DNA from: an uncultured Acetatifactor sp.
GTDB lineage: Bacteria > Bacillota > Clostridia > Lachnospirales > Lachnospiraceae
Length of the DNA: 7,895 nt
NCBI GenBank assembly: GCA_910580225.1
Contig: CAJTXE010000038.1
Span: 32,062 to 39,956 of the forward strand
Reading direction: 5' to 3'
Numbering within the stretch: the first letter of the stretch is position 1; each line of letters begins with the position of its first letter. The notes under the pieces were generated by a model, which had not been told where the DNA came from, ran no database searches, and was given only the letters and a program-made list of their open reading frames with translations. Shown here one piece after another: positions 1-5,486 of this stretch. The position numbers and the translations under genes were made by a program.

Positions 1-252
1 ATACCGACAGAGTCACCGGCCCCGACAGAGTCACCGATACCGACAGAGTCACCGGCCCCGACAGAGTCACCGATACCGACAGAGTCACCGGTGCCGACAG
101 AGTCACCGATACCCACAGAGTCACCGGTGCCGACAGAGTCACCGATACCGACAGAGTCACCGGCTCCGACGGAAGAACCGGTGCCGACAGAGTCACCGAT
201 ACCCACAGAGTCACCGGCCCCGACAGAGTCACCGATACCCACAGAGGCGCCG
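1..252 (+). repeat. 18-bp coding tandem repeat, 14 units, [I/A/V]PTESP stalk
   Basis: Fourteen in-frame 18-bp units begin at 1, 19, 37 and so on up to 235, and the array continues off the left edge. The first residue alternates in a mostly two-unit rhythm: I,A,I,A,I,V,I,V,I,A,V,I,A,I. This gives a 36-bp higher-order period. Most units are identical at DNA level after the first codon (ccgacagagtcaccg). Some have ccc for the first proline codon (109, 199, 235). The unit at 163 is diverged (APTEEP, with synonymous changes), and the last, at 235, reads IPTEAP. High DNA identity rather than just protein similarity points to recent expansion by slippage or unequal crossover. Confidence 0.95.
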
Positions 253-1809
253 GTAGAATTCATGATTCAGAATGTGGAGGTTATAGGCAGCGGCCATATC
301 CGGGTCACCCTAAACCAGAAGACGGAACAGCCCCTTGCTTTGGGTGCGTTCAGTATCATATGCAACAGCGGCGGTTCTGATATGACGATTATGTCTGTGT
401 CCACCGAGGATAATATGGTCTATGATCTGTCAACTACCTATTACAAAGATCAGGAATACGATTTACAGGTCACCCTTCCAGACGGAACGGCAATTTCCAA
501 GGTATTTACGTACAGAACAAATTGTGCGCAGATCTCAGGGATTAACGCTGTCCGCGCCAGCGCAACGGAAGCCAAGATTTCCTTTAACTCTAACGAACCG
601 GGTTATTTTTATTATGTGTTGAGGGAAAAACCGAAGAGTGTGGCGCGTGGGGAGACTTCCCTGATGGAAGTGAGTGAAACAGGTGAATTTACGGAAGCAG
701 AAATCATAAACAGCGGTATAAAAACTGAGATGGCGCAGCATGAGAATACTATTACCGTCACCGGTCTGGCCGAGGGCGTGTCTTATACCATGTATTATGT
801 GGCCGTCAATACGGAAGAAATATCCACATTGGTAAACAGCCTTTCCATTGACAGCAATGTCCATGAGGAGACAGCAGAAGCGATCAAGGGAGCAAAGGCG
901 TTTGCGGAAAAGCTGAACGTATACGAATATCTCTACGGTTTTGAGATAGAGCTGGAAACCGCCACTTCGGAGGCCCTGACTCTGGAGCAGTTTAACATAA
1001 GCTGCCCGCTGAACGAGACAGAGCTGGGAGAGGTCAGGACTTCGGACAATAAGACTTACCGCGTATATATGAAGAGGGGAACCATACCCAAGGGCAATAA
1101 TACCTATACAATACTGATCAATATGAAGGACGGTACACAGCTGAAGGGTACGTGCTACCTTGATCTGGAGGCGCCTCAGGTCAGCATCTGGGACTTTGAA
1201 TGGATAGATGAGAATACGGTGAAAGTTACAGTCAACTCCAACGAAGCGGGTTTTCTCTATTATGCGATTCAGGATACGGTGGAGGGAGTGGGTACCATCG
1301 AAGGCAAGGATCCTTCCCAGATCTATGCCAGTGGAACAAAAGTTAAGATGGGATACGGCCTGAATTATATCACTGTCCAGGGCATTCGTGAAGGGCAATG
1401 GTTCTGCTGCGCGTCTGAGGACAACAGGGATAACCGGGAAGATTTTTACACCTACAAGCAGATTCCCGCATACACCGCCCCGGATCCGGACCAGGATAAA
1501 TGGCCTCAGATCAGCAGTGTGACAGTTACAGGCGATAAGACATTCAAGGTTGTATTCGATAAATCAACGAATGATGTATATTATGAGAATGAGGAAACGC
1601 AGATCAGCGGGCTTGGCGGAAAGCCGATGTTTTCGGCGACATGGGGTTCGGAAGGAGGACTTGAGTACAATGTGCTGAACTTTACCTTAATGAATCTTAC
1701 CATACCGGAAGACGAGATTACGCTGACCATTGTTCTGTACGGCTTTGATGAGGAAGGCTATGTGGACTATACAAAACGAAAGGTATTAACCTACGACTTC
1801 ACCAGATAG
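1..1809 (+). CDS. Large repeat-stalk surface protein, 3' part (N-terminus outside window)
   Basis: The frame is open from base 1 to the TAG at 1807-1809, giving 602 visible residues; the true start lies upstream. The GTG at 91 is just a repeat codon, not a start. Positions 1-252 encode 14 copies of a hexapeptide [I/A/V]PTESP, a proline/threonine/glutamate/serine stalk of the type found in secreted or wall-spanning Firmicutes proteins. After it comes an internally duplicated array. Module A1 (about 262-530) resembles A2 (about 913-1167), with L[AT]L..F.I.C and DGT cores. Module B1 (about 532-825) resembles B2 (about 1174-1440), sharing NSNE[PA]G[YF]..YY and a later G..VKM/KTEM...N.ITV.G..EG pattern. 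A last A-like segment spans about 1501-1806. The predicted fold is Ig/FN3-like beta sandwich (inference). No C-terminal membrane helix or LPXTG sorting signal is seen, so any anchor must be N-terminal or absent. Function is unknown: adhesin, glycan-binding and enzyme accessory roles are all possible. Confidence 0.85.
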   Translation: MPTESPAPTESPIPTESPAPTESPIPTESPVPTESPIPTESPVPTESPIPTESPAPTEEPVPTESPIPTESPAPTESPIPTEAPVEFMIQNVEVIGSGHIRVTLNQKTEQPLALGAFSIICNSGGSDMTIMSVSTEDNMVYDLSTTYYKDQEYDLQVTLPDGTAISKVFTYRTNCAQISGINAVRASATEAKISFNSNEPGYFYYVLREKPKSVARGETSLMEVSETGEFTEAEIINSGIKTEMAQHENTITVTGLAEGVSYTMYYVAVNTEEISTLVNSLSIDSNVHEETAEAIKGAKAFAEKLNVYEYLYGFEIELETATSEALTLEQFNISCPLNETELGEVRTSDNKTYRVYMKRGTIPKGNNTYTILINMKDGTQLKGTCYLDLEAPQVSIWDFEWIDENTVKVTVNSNEAGFLYYAIQDTVEGVGTIEGKDPSQIYASGTKVKMGYGLNYITVQGIREGQWFCCASEDNRDNREDFYTYKQIPAYTAPDPDQDKWPQISSVTVTGDKTFKVVFDKSTNDVYYENEETQISGLGGKPMFSATWGSEGGLEYNVLNFTLMNLTIPEDEITLTIVLYGFDEEGYVDYTKRKVLTYDFTR

Positions 1810-1825
1810 GCCCTGTATAACAGGT

Positions 1826-1887
1826 AAAAAAATGGCTTTTGCGGAAGAATATCGAAATGTACGATATCTTCCGGCAAAAGCCTTTTT
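1826..1887. terminator. Bidirectional intrinsic terminator between surface protein and glgP
   Basis: The arms are 1834-1854 and 1862-1882, complementary over about 20 bp apart from one single-base bulge on each side, with a 7-base loop at 1855-1861. The right arm is followed by TTTTT (1883-1887). The left arm is preceded by AAAAAAA (1826-1832), which gives a U-tract for transcripts on the minus strand. It lies 16 bases past the upstream stop codon and about 40 bases past the glgP stop, so it can end both convergent transcripts. Confidence 0.93.
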
Positions 1888-1924
1888 CTATGCACATCCG
1901 GCGGATGAAGCACAGTCGGAAGCG

Positions 1925-4189
1925 TCACTCGCCCAGATGCCAGATATCCTGGTTGTATTCCGCAATGGTGCGGTCGGAGGAGAAGAAACCGGCCTTGCTG
2001 ATATTGACCAAAGCCCGTCTGGTCCAGTCAGAGGGATTCACGGCGTAATCGTTCAGAGCCTGGTTCTTGCGTACCACGTAGGCATTGAAGTCAGGCAGTG
2101 TCTGGAACCAGTCTTTGCTGATCAGCTCATTGCGCAGGCGTCCGAGATGCTCGCTGCTGCCCAGGGAGAGCATTTCCCTGCCGGTGAGGAAGTCCACGGC
2201 CCGGCGGATATTGGGGTCGCTCTCATACCATTCCCGGGCGCAGTAGCTGCCGTTTTCGTATCTGCGGATGACCTGGGCGCTGCTCTGGCCGAAGATATAG
2301 ATATTTTCGCTGCCAACGGCTTCGGCAATCTCCACATTGGCTCCGTCCATGGTGCCCAGGGTCAGGGCGCCGTTCAGCATGAATTTCATGTTTCCCGTGC
2401 CGGAGGCTTCCTTGGAGGCCAGGCTGATCTGTTCCGAAAGATCGCAGGCGGGAATCATTTTCTCCGCGGCGGTTACATTGTAGTTCTCGATAAACACAAT
2501 CTGCAGCCATTTGGATACTGCCGGGTCGGAGGCGATGACCTTTGACAGGGTCAGCAGCCCGTGGATGATATCCTTGGCAATGGTGTAGGCAGGGGCAGCC
2601 TTGGCGCCGAAGATGGCGGTAAGGGGCACCAGGGGCAGGTGTCCGGCCTTGATCTCAAAGTACTGGTGGATCAGGTACAGGAGGTTCAGCTGCTGCCGCT
2701 TGTACTCGTGGAGCCTCTTGGACTGGATGGCGAAGAGACTGTCCGGGGTGATGGAAATATTCTGGGTGTGCTTCAGCCACTGGGCCAGGGCTTCCTTATT
2801 GGCCTGCTTGATCTGGGCAAGTCTGTGGAGTACTTTTTCGTCGGAGGCGAAAGCAGCCAGTTTTTCCAGTTGGGAGGCATCCTTTTTGAAGCCGGGGCCG
2901 ATAAGGCTTTCAAGGAAGGCCGTGAGCTCCGGGTTGCATTTCAGAAGCCATCTGCGGAAGGTGATGCCATTGGTTTTGTTGTTGAATTTTTCCGGATAGA
3001 GCCGGTAAAAATTGTTCAGTTCGCTGTTCTTAAGAATCTCCGTGTGCAGGGCGGCCACTCCGTTGGTGCTGTGGGTAAAGTGGATATCCATGTGGGCCAT
3101 GTGGATGGTATTGTGGGCGTCTATGATGGCGGTGGAGACATCATCCACCTTTGAGCGTACAAGGACGTCCAGTTTTTCAATTATGGGCATCAACTGAGGA
3201 ACCACTGTCTCCAGGTAACGTCTGGGCCATTTCTCCAGGGCTTCCGCCAGTATGGTGTGGTTGGTGTAAGCGCAGACCTTTGTGACAATTTCCACGGCCT
3301 CGTCGAAGTCGATGCCTTTTTTGCACAGCAGCCGGATCAGTTCCGGAATCACCATGGAGGGGTGGGTGTCGTTGATCTGGACGGCAGCATAGTCATACAG
3401 GTCGTGAAGGTCGCTGCCCCGTTCCAGGCATTCTTCCAGAATCATCTGTGCTCCGGCGCTGACCATCAGGTACTGCTGATAGATCCGCAGGAGGCGTCCG
3501 TTGTCGTCGCTGTCGTCTGGATAGAGAAACAGCGTCAGGTTTTTGGCGATGTCCGTCTTGTCAAAGGCGATGCCTTCTCCGATCAGGGACTGGTCCACGG
3601 TGTCTAAGTCAAACAGGTTCAGGAAGTTGGTGCGGCCTTCGTAGCCGGTGACGGCGATCTGGTAGAGTCTTGCGGTGTAGTCGGTTCCGGCCAGGGAGAC
3701 AGGGTAGGTTTTCTCGGTTTTCACTGCCCAGTCATGGTTCCCAAGCCAGAAATCCGGCGTTTCGCTCTGAAGGCCGTTTTTGAAATTCTGATGGAAGAGG
3801 CCGCAGTGATACCGTAAGCCGATGCCGTCTCCCGGCAGGTTCAGGGTGGCTACGGAATCCAGGAAGCAGGCGGCCAGACGGCCCAGGCCGCCGTTGCCCA
3901 GACTGGGTTCGGGCTCCGTTTCCTCCAGTTCTGCCATGGATTTTCCGTGGGCTTCCAGGCAGTCCTTTACCTGGTCATAGAGCCCCAGATTGATCAGGTT
4001 GTTGCTCAGAAGTTTGCCGATGAGGAATTCGGCGGAGATGTAGTAGAGCTTCCGGCCTTTTACAGGCAGAATGCGTTTCCGGCTCTCGGATTCCACGATG
4101 TGGAGCAGAGCTGTGTAAAGTTCCTCATAAGTGCAGTGGGCAATGTCTTTTTTGCAGTATCCGCTTAATGCGATTTCCGTTTCTGTCAT
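1925..4189 (-). CDS. glgP: Glycogen/starch/alpha-glucan phosphorylase
   Basis: This GT35-family cytoplasmic enzyme cleaves terminal alpha-1,4 bonds of glycogen or maltodextrin with phosphate, releasing glucose-1-phosphate; pyridoxal phosphate is the cofactor. The 754-residue product carries the family signature EASGTGNMKFMLN (594-606), with the PLP lysine at K602 (codon 2384-2386). It also has the glycine-rich SLGNGGLGRLAACFLDS (96-112), INDTHP (272-277), THSTNGVA with the expected catalytic histidine H373, NNKTNGITFRRW (403-414), the phosphate-contacting KRLHEYKRQ (491-499), and TMDGANVEI (613-621). It is shorter than the usual 800-840 residues. The YYISAEFLIGK block begins at residue 49, so the N-terminal arm that carries allosteric sites in muscle enzymes is largely missing. 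The ATG at 4187-4189 has AGGAG 9 bases upstream. Substrate preference (glycogen or maltodextrin) cannot be settled from sequence. It is divergent from an AraC regulator. Confidence 0.97.
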   Translation of the reverse strand: MTETEIALSGYCKKDIAHCTYEELYTALLHIVESESRKRILPVKGRKLYYISAEFLIGKLLSNNLINLGLYDQVKDCLEAHGKSMAELEETEPEPSLGNGGLGRLAACFLDSVATLNLPGDGIGLRYHCGLFHQNFKNGLQSETPDFWLGNHDWAVKTEKTYPVSLAGTDYTARLYQIAVTGYEGRTNFLNLFDLDTVDQSLIGEGIAFDKTDIAKNLTLFLYPDDSDDNGRLLRIYQQYLMVSAGAQMILEECLERGSDLHDLYDYAAVQINDTHPSMVIPELIRLLCKKGIDFDEAVEIVTKVCAYTNHTILAEALEKWPRRYLETVVPQLMPIIEKLDVLVRSKVDDVSTAIIDAHNTIHMAHMDIHFTHSTNGVAALHTEILKNSELNNFYRLYPEKFNNKTNGITFRRWLLKCNPELTAFLESLIGPGFKKDASQLEKLAAFASDEKVLHRLAQIKQANKEALAQWLKHTQNISITPDSLFAIQSKRLHEYKRQQLNLLYLIHQYFEIKAGHLPLVPLTAIFGAKAAPAYTIAKDIIHGLLTLSKVIASDPAVSKWLQIVFIENYNVTAAEKMIPACDLSEQISLASKEASGTGNMKFMLNGALTLGTMDGANVEIAEAVGSENIYIFGQSSAQVIRRYENGSYCAREWYESDPNIRRAVDFLTGREMLSLGSSEHLGRLRNELISKDWFQTLPDFNAYVVRKNQALNDYAVNPSDWTRRALVNISKAGFFSSDRTIAEYNQDIWHLGE

Positions 4190-4198
4190 GATTCTATT

Positions 4199-4203
4199 CT
4201 CCT
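4199..4203 (-). promoter_or_regulatory. Ribosome binding site of glgP
   Basis: On the minus strand the sequence is AAAAAGGAGA, with AGGAG at 4203-4199 and nine bases to the ATG. This supports the glgP start at 4189, and hence the short N-terminus of the enzyme. Confidence 0.85.
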
Positions 4204-4283
4204 TTTTATGTGTGGTTGTTTTTGAGCCAATATAGCTTTTTCAGGATGTTTCGGCTGTTTTCTGCCCAAAAGATACCAGGGAC

Positions 4284-4311
4284 TTTATGCCGAAGATAGG
4301 TTCTCTATCAA
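4284..4311 (-). promoter_or_regulatory. Candidate sigma-A promoter for glgP
   Basis: On the minus strand, TTGATA (4311-4306, 5/6 to consensus) is followed after 16 bases by CATAAA (4289-4284, 4/6). This would give a leader of roughly 85-90 bases. It is flanked or overlapped by two small inverted repeats: AGGTTC (4298-4303) with GAACCT (4321-4326), and GATAG (4295-4299) with CTATC (4305-4309). These could be regulator sites, but short palindromes are common by chance. No better promoter was seen in 4204-4360 on this strand. Confidence 0.4.
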
Positions 4312-4341
4312 TATATGGAAGAACCTGTTTTATTATTTTTA

Positions 4342-4371
4342 CCATATTTTTGAAAACAATGCTTGTATAAT
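4342..4371 (+). promoter_or_regulatory. Candidate promoter of the AraC-family gene (perfect -10, weak -35)
   Basis: TATAAT at 4366-4371 matches the -10 consensus exactly, 54 bases before the preferred ATG at 4426. No good -35 lies 16-18 bases upstream; the bases there are CCATAT/ATATTT, and TTGAAA at 4350-4355 is too close. A perfect -10 with a poor -35 suggests help from an activator or from the AT-rich upstream tract at 4327-4355. The first copy of the direct repeat overlaps this -10. Confidence 0.45.
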
Positions 4372-4399
4372 GCCATCAAATTATTGTACAATCCTATCA
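4363..4399 (+). repeat. Paired 16-bp direct repeat, 21-bp period; possible AraC operator
   Basis: TTGTATAATGCCATCA (4363-4378) and TTGTACAATCCTATCA (4384-4399) agree at 13 of 16 positions and start exactly 21 bp apart, two helical turns. AraC-family proteins bind such direct repeats through two HTH motifs per monomer, and dimers often occupy half-sites about 21 bp apart (family knowledge). The first copy covers the -10 box of the adjacent araC-type gene, so binding would be expected to repress it. The second contains the palindrome ATTGTACAAT (4383-4392). Assignment of the protein that binds is inference. Confidence 0.45.
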
Positions 4400-4412
4400 T
4401 CATAAAAGGGAA

Positions 4413-4417
4413 AAGGA
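4413..4417 (+). promoter_or_regulatory. Ribosome binding site deciding the AraC-family start
   Basis: AAGGA at 4413-4417 lies 8 bases before the ATG at 4426, within a purine-rich tract. This favours the ATG over the in-frame TTG at 4363, which sits inside the probable promoter. Confidence 0.7.
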
Positions 4418-4425
4418 CAGAGGAA

Positions 4426-5316
4426 ATGAAGGAAAACGGCAGGAAACAGCAGGATTTCGGAAGCGGCTATTATGAGACGAAAAAACATTCTGATACAATG
4501 TTCGCATATAATGTGTATCCCTGCACCATTCCCGGGGATTTTACCTTTGTGCCGCTGCACTGGCAGGACAGCATGGAGATTATTTATGTGAAGCGGGGCA
4601 GGGGGATGGTGCAGGTGGACCAGGAGATGTTTCAGGCGGAGCAGGGGGATATTTTTCTGATTGCCCCGGGGCATCTTCATGGGATGCAGAGCCTGCCCAG
4701 GGAGAGTATGGTGTATGAAAATATTATTTTCGATCTCTCCTTCCTGGGAGGCGGCATTGATATCTGCAGCCAGAAATATCTCCAGCCTATGGTCAGCGGA
4801 AAGATCCGCCTGCCTGTGCGGGTGGGGAAGGGGGATGCCATGTACGGGCAGATGTCGGCCTGCCTGGATGCAGCGGACGGACTATGTTCCGCCAGGCCTG
4901 TGGGCTATGAACTGGGGGTGAAGGGCAGACTGCTGCTGTTATTTTCCATGCTGTTCCGGTACGGCACGGATTATGAGGATTGGGGCAGGGAAGTGCAGAA
5001 TGGGGAGAAGCTGAAACTGGTGCTCTCGAAAATTGAACGGGATTATGGTAAACAATTAACGGTAAAAGACGGAGCGGATGTGTGCGGATACAGTGAGAGT
5101 CATTTTATGCGGTGGTTTAAGGAGGCTACGGGGAGGAGCTTCGGGGGATATCTCATTGAATATCGTTTGGAGAAGGCGGCTTATGCCCTGCGGAACAGCG
5201 GCGATACGGTGTTGGAGATAGCGGAGCAGACTGGGTTTGAGAATCTGTCCAATTTTAACCGGCTGTTTCGGAAACGGTTTGAGATGACCCCCAGTGTATT
5301 CCGGAAGGGAGGGTGA
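4426..5316 (+). CDS. AraC-family transcriptional regulator with cupin sensor domain
   Basis: The 296-residue cytoplasmic DNA-binding regulator has an N-terminal cupin-type ligand pocket at about residues 20-110. The segment EIIYVKRGRGMVQVDQEMF is followed by GDIFLIAPGHLHGM, the usual AraC_binding pattern. The C-terminal AraC DNA-binding domain covers about 195-296, with two helix-turn-helix motifs: one around LTVKDGADVCGYSESHFMRW, and a second, TVLEIAEQTGFENLSNFNRL, with the conserved GF..LSNFNR.F...F..TPS.FR signature. Length fits the family (about 280-300). I chose ATG 4426 for its ribosome binding site; an upstream in-frame TTG at 4363 would add 21 residues but falls on the -10 box. Such proteins typically sense sugars or related metabolites. 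The divergent neighbour glgP makes alpha-glucan control plausible, but the ligand and targets are inferred, not shown. Confidence 0.93.
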   Translation: MKENGRKQQDFGSGYYETKKHSDTMFAYNVYPCTIPGDFTFVPLHWQDSMEIIYVKRGRGMVQVDQEMFQAEQGDIFLIAPGHLHGMQSLPRESMVYENIIFDLSFLGGGIDICSQKYLQPMVSGKIRLPVRVGKGDAMYGQMSACLDAADGLCSARPVGYELGVKGRLLLLFSMLFRYGTDYEDWGREVQNGEKLKLVLSKIERDYGKQLTVKDGADVCGYSESHFMRWFKEATGRSFGGYLIEYRLEKAAYALRNSGDTVLEIAEQTGFENLSNFNRLFRKRFEMTPSVFRKGG

Positions 5317-5486
5317 AGGGCAGCGCACTGGACCGGAAAATCATACAGGACAGGGCGGTCCCGGAATTTTCGTGCAAAATGGATCCGAAAACATCCCGCG
5401 GAGATTCCCGGGAGCAGTGACCCGGAATACGCCATATCCTGTATGGAAATTGAAAGGTAAAGGAGGAACCTGCAATGTGGCGGAAC
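5317..5486. other. Convergent intergenic region with nested inverted repeats (weak terminators)
   Basis: This lies between the AraC-gene stop and the chemoreceptor stop. Visible structures are: GGACCG (5333-5338) with CGGTCC (5355-5360), followed by a short TTTT at 5367-5370, a possible weak terminator for the plus strand; CATACAGGA (5342-5350) with TCCTGTATG (5437-5445), a perfect 9-bp pair spanning 104 bp; ATTCCCGGG (5404-5412) with CCCGGAAT (5421-5428), an 8-bp stem with one bulge and 8-base loop, and a second CCCGGAAT at 5360-5367 that could compete for the same arm; and CCATA (5432-5436) with TATGG (5442-5446). None has a clean long U-tract, so terminator status is uncertain. Confidence 0.35.

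Noticed and set aside
91..93. GTG at 91 as the start of the surface protein
   Set aside because: It is the valine codon of a repeat unit; the frame is open upstream to the window edge and there is no ribosome binding site.
1..252. CRISPR array or non-coding satellite
   Set aside because: The repeats are contiguous 18-bp coding units without spacers, in frame with the downstream protein.
535..1398. 287-codon minus-strand frame within the surface protein gene
   Set aside because: It has no domain signature or start signal, and the plus-strand frame shows clear duplicated modules preserved at protein level.
1832..2545. 237-codon plus-strand frame opposite the 3' end of glgP
   Set aside because: It begins inside the terminator hairpin, has no ribosome binding site, and mirrors the conserved phosphorylase coding sequence.
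4363..4425. N-terminal extension of the AraC-family protein from TTG at 4363
   Set aside because: The TTG overlaps the TATAAT box and has no ribosome binding site; ATG 4426 has one at ideal spacing.
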